A stretch of 36,408 nucleotides of DNA from DATGKK01 sp035294725 (GCA_035294725.1 DATGKK010000036.1:1-36408); one strand, 5' to 3'. Counted from the first letter of the stretch, positions 14,349 to 23,448 are shown. The notes: generated from the sequence alone by a model not told the origin. Made by a program: numbers and translations.

Positions 14349-14354
14349 CCCGAC

Positions 14355-16079
14355 ATGGCGCCCCGTCGCGGAACACCGAGGGTCCTGGCGGTCGCTCGTG
14401 GCGACGAGCCTGCGGACCTGCTCATCAAAAACGGCCGGGTCTTCGTGCCGGCGACCAGGGAGTGGCTCGACACCGATCTCGCCATCGTCGACGGGACCAT
14501 CGCCGGCCTCGGCCCACGCGACGCTCACGAAGAGGTGGACGTGGCCGGGGCGGCCCTCACCGCCGCGTTCATCGATGCCCACATGCACCTCGAATCGACC
14601 AAGCTCTGGGTGGACGAGTTCGTAAGTGCCGTCCTTCCTCATGGCACCACGGCGGTCGCCGCCGATCCGCACGAGCTCGCCAACGTCTTCGGCATCCCGG
14701 CCCTCGACGCCCTGGCTGCTGCCGCCCGTGAGCTGCCGTTCACCTTCGGCATCTGCGCCTCGAGCTGCGTGCCGGCCTCCGACTTCGAGAGCCCGGGTGC
14801 CGAACTGCACGCGAAGGAGGTGGCCGAGCTCCTTGAACAGCATGGTGCGATCGGCGTTGCCGAGGTGATGAACTTCCCCGGCGTGGTGAACGGCGACCCG
14901 GACGTGCTGGCCAAGATCGCCGCTGCCGGACACCGGCGCGTCGACGGCCATGCGCCCGGTCTCTCGGGCCGCCAGCTCGACGCCTACCTTGCGGCCGGGG
15001 TCGAGTCGGACCACGAGTGCACGGCACTCGAGGAAGCCGAGGAGAAGCGCCGCAAGGGGATGTGGATCTTCATCCGCCAGGGCTCGGCCTCCCAGAATCT
15101 TGCCGAGCTCATCCCCACCGTGCTGCGCCATGGCACCGAGCGGATCTGCCTGTGCACCGACGACCGCGAGCCCGACACCCTTCTCGGCCGGGGCCATGTG
15201 AACGACTGCGTGCGGCTCGCAGTCCACCACGGGGTGCGGATGGAGGACGCCCTCGTGCTCGCGACGGCAAACACCGCCGACTACCACCACTTTGACCGGC
15301 TGGGCTGGCTCGCCCCGGGCTACCAAGCCGACGTGCTCGCCTTCGACGACCTCTCGAACCTCGAGCCGGCACGGGTCTGGCAAGCGGGCCGGCTCGTGGC
15401 AGCCGACGGCCAGGTCCTTCCCGGCGCCGTGCCGGCCGTGCCGGCTCCCGAGTGGATGCACCGCTCGATCCACTTCGCCGAGCCCCCCACCGCCGCACAA
15501 CTCACCCTGCCGCCACCGGCAAGCGGCAGGGTGCACGCCATCGGCGTCTCCTCGCGCACGTTGTCGACCCGCCATCTCGAGGTCGACCTCGCCGTGGCCG
15601 GCACCGACCTCGCCCGTATCGGCGTCGTCGAGCGCCACCTGCAGACCGGCAGGGTTGGGCTCGGGTACGTGCAGGGCTTCGGGCTGAGGCGGGGCGCCAT
15701 CGCTTCCACCGTCGCCCACGACGCCCACAACTGCATGGTGGTGGGGGCGATCGGACCAGAGGGACCAGGGGAGATGGCGGCCGCCGTCGCCCGGCTCGGC
15801 GAGATTGGCGGGGGCCAGGTCGCCGTGCTGGATGGTCGGGTGCTGGCCGAGGTCCGCCTTCCGATCGGGGGGCTCATGAGCGATCGCAGCGCCGAGCAGG
15901 TCGCCGAGGAGGTGGAGCAGCTCGCGAAGGCGGCGGCAGGCGGGCTCGGGGTCGAGATCGAGGCGCCGTTCATGCAGCTCAGCTTCCTCGGCCTGTCCGT
16001 GCTGCCCGAGCTCCGGATCACCGACAAGGGACTCGTCGACGTGATGTCGTTCAAGCTGATCGACGTGGCGGCCGGCTAA
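14355..16079 (+). CDS. ade: Adenine deaminase
   Basis: The 574-residue protein converts adenine to hypoxanthine and ammonia in purine salvage (cytoplasmic, dinuclear metal centre). It is an amidohydrolase of the Ade type. 'FIDAHMHLEST' supplies the HxH metal ligands (H76, H78), 'DGHAPGLSG' and 'VESDHECTALEE' further ligands and the catalytic Glu region, and 'CTDDREPDTLL' the conserved Asp. The C-terminal third ('AHDAHNCMVVGA', 'FMQLSFLGLSVLPELRITDKG') is the extra domain that separates adenine deaminases from other amidohydrolases. Length and order are normal. The start is supported by the -10 box 6 nt upstream. It is the first backbone gene after the tRNA-Val, and the next gene follows after 37 nt on the same strand. 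Confidence 0.93.
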   Translation: MAPRRGTPRVLAVARGDEPADLLIKNGRVFVPATREWLDTDLAIVDGTIAGLGPRDAHEEVDVAGAALTAAFIDAHMHLESTKLWVDEFVSAVLPHGTTAVAADPHELANVFGIPALDALAAAARELPFTFGICASSCVPASDFESPGAELHAKEVAELLEQHGAIGVAEVMNFPGVVNGDPDVLAKIAAAGHRRVDGHAPGLSGRQLDAYLAAGVESDHECTALEEAEEKRRKGMWIFIRQGSASQNLAELIPTVLRHGTERICLCTDDREPDTLLGRGHVNDCVRLAVHHGVRMEDALVLATANTADYHHFDRLGWLAPGYQADVLAFDDLSNLEPARVWQAGRLVAADGQVLPGAVPAVPAPEWMHRSIHFAEPPTAAQLTLPPPASGRVHAIGVSSRTLSTRHLEVDLAVAGTDLARIGVVERHLQTGRVGLGYVQGFGLRRGAIASTVAHDAHNCMVVGAIGPEGPGEMAAAVARLGEIGGGQVAVLDGRVLAEVRLPIGGLMSDRSAEQVAEEVEQLAKAAAGGLGVEIEAPFMQLSFLGLSVLPELRITDKGLVDVMSFKLIDVAAG

Positions 16080-16116
16080 GCCCCCGGCCCACCGCACACC
16101 ACCTCCTACGGACGGC

Positions 16117-17742
16117 GTGGAACCCTCGCAGACGGTCGCCTCCCTCCTCGGACGGGTCGGCCTCCCGATGCCGGTTGCGGACCTCGCACGGCGCCGCTTC
16201 GACGTCGTCGTGGTCGGGGGCGGCCACAACGGCCTCACCTGTGCCGCCTATCTGGCGAAAGCGGGCCTCGATGTCCTCGTGCTCGAGGCCCGTGACCACC
16301 TCGGCGGCGCCTGCACGCTCGAGCAGCCGTGGCCGCAGCTCGACGAGGGCGACGCCTCCTACGTCGTCTCCCCCTGCGCCTACCTCCTCGGCCTGCTCGA
16401 CGGGCGCGTCGTCGACGAGCTCGAGCTCCGCCGGCACGGGCTCGAGTACTACCTCGCCGACCCCGACCCCTTCACCCCGTACGAGGACGGCACCGCGTTC
16501 GTCCAGTGGCTCGACGACGCGAAGACCGACCGCTCCCTCGATCAGCTCGGCGTCTCGAGGCGAGACCGGGACGGCTACTGGGCGTTCCATCGCTTCTTCG
16601 CCGAGATCAGGCGGCGCCTCCGCCAGGGCGCCCGGGACACGTGGCTCGGTGACTCCCCATCGAGAGCCGAGATCGAGGAGCTGCTCGGGCACGAGCAGGC
16701 GATGGTGGACGTCCTGTTCGAGGCCTCGGTCGCCGAGGTTCTCGCCGAGCACATGTCCGACTCGCGGCTCGTCGACGCCCTGTTCGCCGGCGGCATCATC
16801 GGCACCTACGCGGGACCGAAGGACCCCGGCACGGCATCGGTGAAGCTGATGCACCGGATGGGCGAGCTCGACGGCCGGGGCGGCGTCTGGGCCTACGTGA
16901 AGGGGGGCATGGGGACGGTGAGCTTTCTCATCGCCGAGGCGGCGCGCGAAGCCGGAGCCCTCCTCGCTGCGGGGACGCCGGTGGCGCGCATCCTGCCCGG
17001 CGAGGGCGTCGTGCTCGACGACGGGACCCGCATCGCTGCAGCCGACGTCGTGAGCAACGCCGACCCGAAGGTGCTGCTCGGTCTGCTCGAGGGCGCGGGG
17101 GTGCCGCAAGGGATGCGCCAGCGCCTCGAGAGCTGGGACGTGCGCAGCGCCACGGTGAAGCTCAACGCCGCCCTCGACCGCCTCCCCTCGTTCACTGCGG
17201 CGCCGAGGGACACCTCGATCGCCCTCGGGACGCTCGACCTCTCCCGTGGCGTCGAGGCAACCCAGGGGGCCTTCGAGCGCTGCCGGGCCGGCGAACCGGT
17301 CCTCGCCTTCGCCGAGGCCTACTTCCAGACCGGCCACGACCCCTCGGTCGCCCCGCCCGGCCGTCACGTCATGAGCGTCTTCTCCCAGTACGCGCCGTAC
17401 GAGCTCGCCGGCGGGCAGTCCTGGGCCGTCGTTCGCGAGAGCGTCGCCCACCAGATCATCGACCTCGTCGAGTCCTTCGCCCCGGGCTTCGCCGCGTCGA
17501 TCCTCGCCTACGAGGTGCTCGGGCCGCCCGACATCGAGGAGCGCAACGGCCTCAGCGGTGGCCACATCTTCCAGGGCTCGGTGCTCCCCCACCAGATGTG
17601 GGAGCACCGACTGGCGCCCCGCACCGAGCTCCCGCACGTCTACCTCTGTGGCGCCGCCACCCACCCCGCCGGGAGCGTCGTCGCGCTGAACGGGAGGAAC
17701 GCGGCCACCGCGCTCCTTGCCGACCGCAGCCGCGCCCGCTAG
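16117..17742 (+). CDS. FAD-dependent oxidoreductase, phytoene dehydrogenase-like (PYROXD2 type)
   Basis: GTG at 16117 gives 541 residues. 'FDVVVVGGGHNGLTCAAYLA' (from about residue 28) is the dinucleotide-binding fold for FAD, with 'VLVLEARDHLGGACT' the following E-x-x-x-x-G-G motif. The C-terminal FAD contact is 'YLCGAATHPAGSVVALNGRNAA'. This arrangement is that of the CrtI/PYROXD2 group. No carotenoid genes are near, so a role in carotenoid desaturation is not supported; most relatives are uncharacterised. A short 37-nt gap from adenine deaminase suggests co-transcription. The gene ends 16 nt from the convergent lipoprotein gene. Confidence 0.88.
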   Translation: MEPSQTVASLLGRVGLPMPVADLARRRFDVVVVGGGHNGLTCAAYLAKAGLDVLVLEARDHLGGACTLEQPWPQLDEGDASYVVSPCAYLLGLLDGRVVDELELRRHGLEYYLADPDPFTPYEDGTAFVQWLDDAKTDRSLDQLGVSRRDRDGYWAFHRFFAEIRRRLRQGARDTWLGDSPSRAEIEELLGHEQAMVDVLFEASVAEVLAEHMSDSRLVDALFAGGIIGTYAGPKDPGTASVKLMHRMGELDGRGGVWAYVKGGMGTVSFLIAEAAREAGALLAAGTPVARILPGEGVVLDDGTRIAAADVVSNADPKVLLGLLEGAGVPQGMRQRLESWDVRSATVKLNAALDRLPSFTAAPRDTSIALGTLDLSRGVEATQGAFERCRAGEPVLAFAEAYFQTGHDPSVAPPGRHVMSVFSQYAPYELAGGQSWAVVRESVAHQIIDLVESFAPGFAASILAYEVLGPPDIEERNGLSGGHIFQGSVLPHQMWEHRLAPRTELPHVYLCGAATHPAGSVVALNGRNAATALLADRSRAR

Positions 17743-17758
17743 GGCGGCTCCTTTGCGG

Positions 17759-18415
17759 TCAGCCGGCGAACTGCGCCTGGTAGGTCGCTTCGGGGACCAC
17801 GGCGGAGACCGAGAGGTTCGGAGCTCCGCAGGGCACGAACCGCTTGTCGATACGGAACGTCCCGGCCACACCCGGGAGGTTGACCTCGAGCTTCGTCACC
17901 GTCGGGCAGGTGCTCTGCCCGCCTTGCGGCACGTCCCCGTACGCGACCACGAAACCGGCGCCGGGCGAGGTCCCGGCCGCCAGCACCACCGTCGCCGGCG
18001 CAACGGAGAAGATCGTCCCCTGCCCGCTGTGAGAGACCTCGGCGGCGAGCGGTCCCGAGGTGCCAACGAGTCCGATCGTCGGGTAGCCGGCGAGCGTGCA
18101 CGGCGACGACCCGCCGTTCACGATCGAAAAGCCGAGGTAGATCGTGCCGGCGGCCCCTTGCGTCCGGTCCTGTTCGAGCGAGAGGACTGACTTCGCGCAC
18201 GGCGAGGCAGCTGCGGTGGAGGTCGTGGTCGAGCTCGAGGTGCCACTCGTCGAGGCGACCGTGGTCGAGGTGCTGGTGGTCGAGCTCGTCGACGTGCTCC
18301 TCGGGGTGTGATTGCCGCCGGCCGCCGGTGAGCTCGAGCAGGCGGCCAGCAGGGCGGCCATGGCGAGGCCGCCAACAGCTGCCAGGGCGGTGCGAGCTAC
18401 GCGGCTGAGCACCAT
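17759..18415 (-). CDS. Secreted lipoprotein with DUF4232-type domain
   Basis: ATG at 18415 has 'ggagg' about 10 nt upstream; longer in-frame starts would destroy the signal peptide. The 218-residue product starts with a lipoprotein signal peptide ending in a lipobox, 'LLAAC' (lipidated C26). A Ser/Thr-rich low-complexity linker (about residues 37-70) follows, of the sort that is often O-glycosylated in Actinobacteria. Then comes a beta-rich domain with 'TIYLGFSIVNGGSSPCTLAGYP' style repeats (the pattern 'VNGGSSPCTLAGYP') and paired Cys residues, which matches DUF4232. It should be anchored on the outer face of the membrane. Function of the domain is unknown. It lies downstream of, and in the same direction as, the glutamate dehydrogenase-type gene. 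Confidence 0.85.
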   Translation of the reverse strand: MVLSRVARTALAAVGGLAMAALLAACSSSPAAGGNHTPRSTSTSSTTSTSTTVASTSGTSSSTTTSTAAASPCAKSVLSLEQDRTQGAAGTIYLGFSIVNGGSSPCTLAGYPTIGLVGTSGPLAAEVSHSGQGTIFSVAPATVVLAAGTSPGAGFVVAYGDVPQGGQSTCPTVTKLEVNLPGVAGTFRIDKRFVPCGAPNLSVSAVVPEATYQAQFAG

Positions 18416-18540
18416 CAGGCGGGGGTCCTCCAGCTTCGTGCGCCCGATCGGCGCCGGTCCTCCGGCCCACCGGCGAGTGCGGTGGCACCGAGCCGAGGCG
18501 GATCCCCGGCACCCGCCCAGTATGGCGGCTCCGAGATGGC

Positions 18541-19788
18541 CTACGGGAACAGGCCCCGGAAGGTGATGGCCTCGGAGAGGCGGTCGAGCGCGACCGCGAC
18601 CGCGCTGCGGCGCAGCGTCACCTTGAGGTCGCGAGAACGGTCCCAGACTGCCTGGAACGCGGTCTCCATGATCCGGCGGAGGCGCTCGGCCACGACCTGT
18701 TCCTCCCAGGCGAAGCCCTGGCGTGACTGGGCCCACTCGAAGTACGAGGCGGTCACGCCCCCCGCATTGGCGAGGATGTCCGGCACGACCACGACGCCGC
18801 GGCGCTCGAGGATGGGATCCGCCTCGGGGAGCGTCGGCCCGTTCGCTGCCTCCACGATGACCTTGGCGCCGAGGTTCTCGGCCACGGCGGCGGTGATGGT
18901 GCCGTCGAGGGCCGCCGGCACGGCGAGCTCGCACTCGATCTCCCAGATCTTGGCGGGATCGAGCGGGTCGGCCAGCTCGAACCCGTCGACCGTGCCTCGC
19001 CTCGCCACGTGGTCGGCGAGGGCCACCGTGTCGAGGCCGGCCGGGTTGTAGACCCCGCCGAAGGCGTCCGTCACCGCCACGACTCTCATCCCGGCCGACG
19101 AGAGCAGGTAGCAGAGCGGCCCTCCCACCTTGCCGTGGCCCTGGACGACCGCCCGGGAGCCCGTCATCGGGATGCCGAGCTCGTGGAAGATCGACCGGCT
19201 GCAGATGAGCACGCCCTGGCTCGTGGCCCCGACATGCCCCCTGCTCCCGCCGATGGCGAGCGGCTTTCCGGTCACGACGCCGGGGAGCGCCTCGCCCCGC
19301 ACCATCGAGATGGTGTCCATCACCCAGGCCATCACGCGCGCATCGGTGTTGACGTCGGGCGCCGGCACGTCACGGTCGGGTCCGAGCAGGCTCGAGATGT
19401 CCATCGTGTAGCGGCGCGTGAGCCGCTCGAGCTCGGCGTCCGAGAGCGAGCTCGGGTCGACCTGGACCCCGCCCTTCGCCCCGCCGAAGGGGATGTCGAC
19501 GACGGCGCACTTGAGCGTCATGTCGGCGGCGAGCGCCATCACCTCGTGGGCCGTCACGTCCTGGTGGAAGCGGATGCCCCCCTTGCCGGGTCCGCGGCTC
19601 ACGTCGTGATGGACCCGCCAGCCCGTGAAGACCTCGACCCGGCCGTTGTCCATCCGCACCGGGATGGCCACCTCGAGGACCCGAGTCGGATGGCGCAGGA
19701 TGCTGTGGACGTCCCTGTCGAGGCCGATCAGCGCCGCGGCATCGTCGATCCGCTCCAGCACTGCTTCCCACGGGTCTGTTGCGGACAT
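18541..19788 (-). CDS. Glu/Leu/Phe/Val dehydrogenase (glutamate dehydrogenase type)
   Basis: ATG at 19788 is preceded by 'ggagg', giving 415 residues, the normal length for hexameric glutamate dehydrogenases. The enzyme interconverts an amino acid and its 2-oxo acid with ammonia and NAD(P)H. The catalytic region is complete: 'KGGIRFHQDVT', 'MTLKCAVVDIPFGGAKGGV' with the catalytic Lys (K105 in 'GGAKGG'), and 'DVPAPDVNTD'. The nucleotide-binding fold shows 'VVQGHGKVGG'. The overall features fit glutamate dehydrogenase best, but leucine or phenylalanine dehydrogenase cannot be strictly excluded. It is divergently oriented from the PLP decarboxylase at 19955, sharing a 166-bp intergenic region. 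Confidence 0.9.
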   Translation of the reverse strand: MSATDPWEAVLERIDDAAALIGLDRDVHSILRHPTRVLEVAIPVRMDNGRVEVFTGWRVHHDVSRGPGKGGIRFHQDVTAHEVMALAADMTLKCAVVDIPFGGAKGGVQVDPSSLSDAELERLTRRYTMDISSLLGPDRDVPAPDVNTDARVMAWVMDTISMVRGEALPGVVTGKPLAIGGSRGHVGATSQGVLICSRSIFHELGIPMTGSRAVVQGHGKVGGPLCYLLSSAGMRVVAVTDAFGGVYNPAGLDTVALADHVARRGTVDGFELADPLDPAKIWEIECELAVPAALDGTITAAVAENLGAKVIVEAANGPTLPEADPILERRGVVVVPDILANAGGVTASYFEWAQSRQGFAWEEQVVAERLRRIMETAFQAVWDRSRDLKVTLRRSAVAVALDRLSEAITFRGLFP

Positions 19789-19942
19789 GTCGTCGTTGAC
19801 CTCCGGCTCTTTGCGACCAGGGATCAAGTTACTCCGACTGCACTGCTTGCCGGGCGGACGGGAGGGGCGGGCGCGGCGGTGACTGGCCGACTTCGAACGA
19901 CGCCGGCCACCGCCGGCGTGGCAGCGTGCCCGGCTGGACGCC

Positions 19943-19948
19943 CACAAT
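19943..19948 (+). promoter_or_regulatory. -10 box CACAAT of the decarboxylase gene
   Basis: CACAAT ends 6 nt before the ATG at 19955, the same spacing as in the other leaderless genes of this window. It departs from TANNNT at its first base, so support is weaker. Confidence 0.35.
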
Positions 19949-19954
19949 GAGCAC

Positions 19955-21391
19955 ATGGACCCCGAGGAGTTCCGCAGGGCCGGGCACGAGCTCGTCGACT
20001 GGATCGCCGACTACCGCCTCCGAGCCGCCACGCTGCCCGTGCGGGCCCGGGTGCGACCGGGCGAGGTCCTCGGCGCCCTCCCCGCCTCGCCTCCCGAGGA
20101 GGCGGCGGCCTTCGCCGAGATCCTCCACGACCTCGACGCCGTCGTCGTGCCGGGCCTCACCCACACCCAGCATCCCCGCAACTTCGCCTGGTTCCCTTCG
20201 AACGCCTCCCTTTCCTCGGTGCTCGGCGACATCACGGCCGCCGGTCTCGGCGCCCTCGGGATCACCTGGCAGTCCGCTCCCGCCCTCACAGAGCTGGAGC
20301 AGGTGGTCTGCGACTGGATGCGGCAGCTCGCCGGTCTCTCGGAGGGTTGGCACGGCACGATCCTCGACGGCGCCTCCGCCGCCTGCCTCGTCGCGCTCCT
20401 CGTCGCCCGCGAGCGGGCCACGGACGGCTCCCAGCGCCGGAGCGGCCTCCAGGGCGAGCCCTCGCCGCTCACCGTCTACTGCTCGGCCGACGCCCACTCC
20501 TCGGTGGCGAAGGCGGCCCTCCTCGCCGGCTACGGCTCCGACCACCTCCGCCTCCTCGCCCCTGCGGGCCCGGCTCGCTGCATGGACGCGGCCAAGCTGG
20601 ACGAGGCGATGTCGGCCGACCGGGCGGCCGGGCGGCGCCCTGCCGCCGTCGTCGCCACGGCGGGCACCACCGGCACGACCGGGTTCGACCCGATCGGGGC
20701 CGTCGCCGAGGTGGCGCGGCGGCACGGCGCCTTCCTCCACGTCGACGCGGCCATGGCCGGCGCGGCGCTGCTCCTGCCCGAGCACCGGCACCTGTTCGAG
20801 GGGATCGAGGAGGCGGACAGCCTCTGCTGGAACCCGCACAAGTGGATGGGGACGGTGCTCGAGACCTCGCTGTTCTACGTGAGGGACCCTGCGGAGCTCG
20901 TCGGGGTCATGGCGACAGACCCGAGCTACCTCCGCTCGAGCGTCGACGGAGCCGTCGTGCAGTACCGGGACTGGGGGATCCCGCTCGGCCGCCGCTTCCG
21001 TGCGCTCAAGCTCTGGTACCAGCTCCGCCTCGACGGTCCCGAGGCGATCCGCCGCCGGCTGCGGCGCGACCTCGCCCACGCCGCCCGGCTCGGCGAGCTG
21101 GTCGCGGCCGAGCCGGGCTGGGAGCTCGTGGCGCCGGTCCAGCTCCAGACGGTCTGTGTCCGCCACGTGCCGGACGGCTGCGGCCCAGACGAGCTCGACG
21201 CGCACACGCTCGCGTGGTGCGAGGCCGTGAACGCCTCGGGCCAAGCCCACCTCACCCCGTCGCTGCTCGACAAGCGGTGGATGGTACGGGTCTCCATCGG
21301 GGCCGAGCCGACCGAGTGGGACGACGTCGAGGCGACCTGGCGGCTCATGCAAGAGGCAGCGGCAACGACAACTCCCGGTCGGGAGGGATAA
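19955..21391 (+). CDS. Pyridoxal-phosphate-dependent aromatic amino-acid decarboxylase family protein
   Basis: 478 residues of the group II PLP decarboxylase fold. Landmarks are 'VVPGLTHTQHPRNFAWFPSN' near the N terminus (typical of aromatic-L-amino-acid decarboxylases), 'YCSADAHSSVAKAA' (the His that stacks on PLP), 'TAGTTGTTGFDPI', 'LHVDAAMAGAALL' with the Asp that pairs with the pyridine nitrogen, and 'SLCWNPHKWMG' with the Schiff-base Lys (K296). It should release CO2 from an aromatic or similar amino acid in the cytoplasm; the specific substrate is not determined. The acyl-CoA dehydrogenase that follows after 33 nt has its own promoter-like box, so a shared pathway is not implied. Confidence 0.9.
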   Translation: MDPEEFRRAGHELVDWIADYRLRAATLPVRARVRPGEVLGALPASPPEEAAAFAEILHDLDAVVVPGLTHTQHPRNFAWFPSNASLSSVLGDITAAGLGALGITWQSAPALTELEQVVCDWMRQLAGLSEGWHGTILDGASAACLVALLVARERATDGSQRRSGLQGEPSPLTVYCSADAHSSVAKAALLAGYGSDHLRLLAPAGPARCMDAAKLDEAMSADRAAGRRPAAVVATAGTTGTTGFDPIGAVAEVARRHGAFLHVDAAMAGAALLLPEHRHLFEGIEEADSLCWNPHKWMGTVLETSLFYVRDPAELVGVMATDPSYLRSSVDGAVVQYRDWGIPLGRRFRALKLWYQLRLDGPEAIRRRLRRDLAHAARLGELVAAEPGWELVAPVQLQTVCVRHVPDGCGPDELDAHTLAWCEAVNASGQAHLTPSLLDKRWMVRVSIGAEPTEWDDVEATWRLMQEAAATTTPGREG

Positions 21392-21412
21392 GACCGGGTG
21401 GTACCGGCGAAG

Positions 21413-21418
21413 TACGCT
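21413..21418 (+). promoter_or_regulatory. -10 box TACGCT of the acyl-CoA dehydrogenase gene
   Basis: TACGCT ends 6 nt before the ATG at 21425. The gap, cgcccc, has no ribosome binding site, which supports a leaderless start and argues against the GTG at 21398. Confidence 0.5.
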
Positions 21419-21424
21419 CGCCCC

Positions 21425-22660
21425 ATGGCCGATACTGCTCCAGCGCTCCCGAGCGAAGAGGAATTCCGGGCCGAGGCGCTCTCGTTCCTCGAGGCGAACG
21501 CGAAGCCGAAGGCGCCTGAGAAGCTCGTCTTCGGCGAGGGGAGCGACGAGATCGCCGTGCTCGCCGAGCGGACGCCGGAGGAGGACGCCCGTGAGGTCGC
21601 CGAGGCGAAGAGGTGGGCGGCGCTCGTGTTCGACGCCGGGTTCGGCTGGATCACGGGCCCGCCGGAGTACGGCGGCCGGGGCCTCCCGCCGTCGTACCAG
21701 CGGCTCTACCAGTCCCTCGAGAACCGCTTCGAGACCCCGAGCCAGGCGCCGCGGGGCATCGGGCTCGGGATGATCGCCCCGACGATCCTCGCCCACGGGA
21801 CCGAGGCCGTGAAGCAGGCCTACCTGAAAGCGCTCTGGCGGGGCGACATCATCGCCTGCCAGCTCTTCTCCGAGCCGAGCAACGGGAGCGATCTCGCCGG
21901 CGTCCAGACGAGGGCGGTCCGAGACGGCGACGAGTGGATCGTGAACGGCCAGAAGGTGTGGACCTCCGGCGCCCACTACTCCGACATCGGGGAGATCATC
22001 TGCCGGACCGACCCCGACCTCCCCAAGCACAAGGGGCTCTCGGCCTTCGTCGTCAACATGAAGGCGCCCGGCGTCGAGGTGCGGCCGCTCCGTCAGATGA
22101 CCGGGGGCGCCTCGTTCAACGAGGTCTTCTTCACCGACGTGCGCGTGCCGGCCGACCACCTCCTCGGCGACGTGAACGGGGGCTGGACCGTCGCCCTCAC
22201 CACCCTCATGAACGAGCGGGCCGCGATCGGAGGCGGTGGGGCCGGGGCAGGCGGGGGCGGCGCCACGAGCCGCCTCCTCGACCTCATGCGCCACCTCGGC
22301 GCCACGAAGGACCCCCTCTTGCGCCAGGCCTACGCCGACCTGTGGATCAACCTCCAGGTGGCACGGTGGAACTCGGAACGGGCCCTCTCAAAGATCCGGG
22401 CCGGACAGCTCCCGGGCCCTGAGCTCTCGACGGCGAAGCTCTCGCTCACCGAGAACATGCGGCGCACGGCCGAGCTCGCCGCCCGCGTGCTCGGCCCCCG
22501 CATCCTCGCCGACTCAGGCGAGTGGGGCACCTACTCCTGGTCAAAGTACCTCCTCGGCGTCCCAGGGATGCGCATCGCCGGCGGGACCGACGAGATCATG
22601 CGCAACATCGTCGCCGAGCGCGTCCTCGGGCTCCCGAAGGAGCCCTCGCCGAAGCAGTAG
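21425..22660 (+). CDS. Acyl-CoA dehydrogenase
   Basis: 411 residues from the ATG at 21425. A flavoenzyme that introduces a trans-2 double bond into an acyl-CoA (fatty-acid, amino-acid or sterol side-chain catabolism). Domain order is standard: helical N-terminal domain, a middle beta domain with 'QLFSEPSNGSDLAGVQTRA' and 'WIVNGQKVWTSGAHYSD' (FAD and substrate contacts), and the C-terminal helical domain closing with 'GTDEIMRNIVAERVLGLP'. An unusual glycine-rich stretch, 'IGGGGAGAGGGG', near residue 262-273 interrupts the start of the C-terminal helices. The last 120 nt overlap, on the opposite strand, the reading frame of ribonuclease HII. Confidence 0.93.
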   Translation: MADTAPALPSEEEFRAEALSFLEANAKPKAPEKLVFGEGSDEIAVLAERTPEEDAREVAEAKRWAALVFDAGFGWITGPPEYGGRGLPPSYQRLYQSLENRFETPSQAPRGIGLGMIAPTILAHGTEAVKQAYLKALWRGDIIACQLFSEPSNGSDLAGVQTRAVRDGDEWIVNGQKVWTSGAHYSDIGEIICRTDPDLPKHKGLSAFVVNMKAPGVEVRPLRQMTGGASFNEVFFTDVRVPADHLLGDVNGGWTVALTTLMNERAAIGGGGAGAGGGGATSRLLDLMRHLGATKDPLLRQAYADLWINLQVARWNSERALSKIRAGQLPGPELSTAKLSLTENMRRTAELAARVLGPRILADSGEWGTYSWSKYLLGVPGMRIAGGTDEIMRNIVAERVLGLPKEPSPKQ

Positions 22661-23329
22661 CTCCTCGAGGCCGGCGGGCCGGTACTGGAGCCCGCCCACG
22701 AAGGCCCAGCTGCGCCGGTGCAGCGGCGTGCATCCCCACGACGCGAGCGCCATCTTGTGCTGGGGCGACGGGTAGCCGCGGTTGCGCTCGAAGCCGTACC
22801 ACGGGTAGTGCTCGGACTCCGCCTCCATCAGGCGGTCCCGGGTCACCTTGGCGAGCACCGAGGCCGCCGAGATCGACTTCGCGACAGCGTCCCCTTTCAC
22901 GATGAGCCGAACGGGCGGGAATAGTGACGCCCCGGTGGACCGGTCGACGAGGAAGTCGAAGCGGCCGTCGAGCAGGACGACGTCGGGCACCACCTCGAGC
23001 TGGTCGAGCGCACGCTTGGCGGCGAGGCGCTGGGCCGCGGTCATGCCGAGCTCGTCGCACTCCTCGTTGCTCGCATGGCCGACCGCCCAGGCGGCGAGCG
23101 AGCGTGCGAGCGGAGCGAACAGCGCCTCGCGCTGCGCCGGCGCGAGCTGCTTGGAGTCGCGCACCCCCCGTGGGAGGCGCCGCCCGCACCCTCGTGTGAC
23201 CACCGCGATGCCGATGGAGACGGGGCCCGCCCAGGCACCGCGGCCCACCTCGTCCATGCCGGCGACGGCCTCGCAACCCTCGGCGAAGCATCGCCCCTCG
23301 GCCCGGAGGGACGGCAGCGCGGACCTCAC
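22541..23329 (-). CDS. rnhB: Ribonuclease HII
   Basis: I place the start at GTG 23329 (262 residues); GTG 23374 is possible but adds residues with no family character. The enzyme nicks RNA-DNA hybrids and removes misincorporated ribonucleotides. The catalytic DEDD acids are visible in 'GMDEVGRGAWAGPVSIG' (Asp and Glu), 'VVLLDGRFDFL' and the later 'VTRDRLMEAESEHYPWYGF'; 'SISAASVLAKVTRD' is the family signature. The final ~40 residues ('LREPEDALGDDVAHDLVG') are simply the antisense of the acyl-CoA dehydrogenase gene, so the stop was reached only by running 120 nt into the convergent gene. Confidence 0.92.
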   Translation of the reverse strand: MRSALPSLRAEGRCFAEGCEAVAGMDEVGRGAWAGPVSIGIAVVTRGCGRRLPRGVRDSKQLAPAQREALFAPLARSLAAWAVGHASNEECDELGMTAAQRLAAKRALDQLEVVPDVVLLDGRFDFLVDRSTGASLFPPVRLIVKGDAVAKSISAASVLAKVTRDRLMEAESEHYPWYGFERNRGYPSPQHKMALASWGCTPLHRRSWAFVGGLQYRPAGLEELLLRRGLLREPEDALGDDVAHDLVGPAGDAHPWDAEEVL

Positions 23330-23435
23330 GGGCTCACCACCAGCTCGGACGGACCGGCCACCGCACGGGGACACGGTACCGATGCCGGTGCATCAAGTTC
23401 TTCTTGACACTCGACAGTTTCTCTTGCATCCACAG

Positions 23436-23441
23436 TAGTCT
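23436..23441 (+). promoter_or_regulatory. -10 box TAGTCT of the tungstate/molybdate transporter operon
   Basis: TAGTCT ends 7 nt before the GTG at 23449, consistent with a leaderless mRNA. This fixes the start after the alternative ORF start at 23404, which would add residues before the signal peptide. Confidence 0.5.
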
Positions 23442-23448
23442 TGGCCTC

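Noticed and set aside
16117..17742. Carotenoid desaturase role for the CrtI-like protein
   Set aside because: No phytoene synthase or other carotenoid genes nearby, and the PYROXD2-like group is functionally distinct.
14031..17871. Very long minus-strand open frames opposite adenine deaminase and the FAD oxidoreductase
   Set aside because: They mirror the codon pattern of the true genes and show no protein family features or start signals.
18541..18934. Longer 391-residue version of the lipoprotein starting at 18934
   Set aside because: It would read antisense through the glutamate dehydrogenase end region and bury the clear signal peptide starting at 18415.
19829..22294. 821-residue open frame antisense to the decarboxylase and acyl-CoA dehydrogenase
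   Set aside because: It has the Arg/Gly/Val-rich composition of antisense reading in GC-rich DNA, no domain, and lies opposite two clear enzymes.
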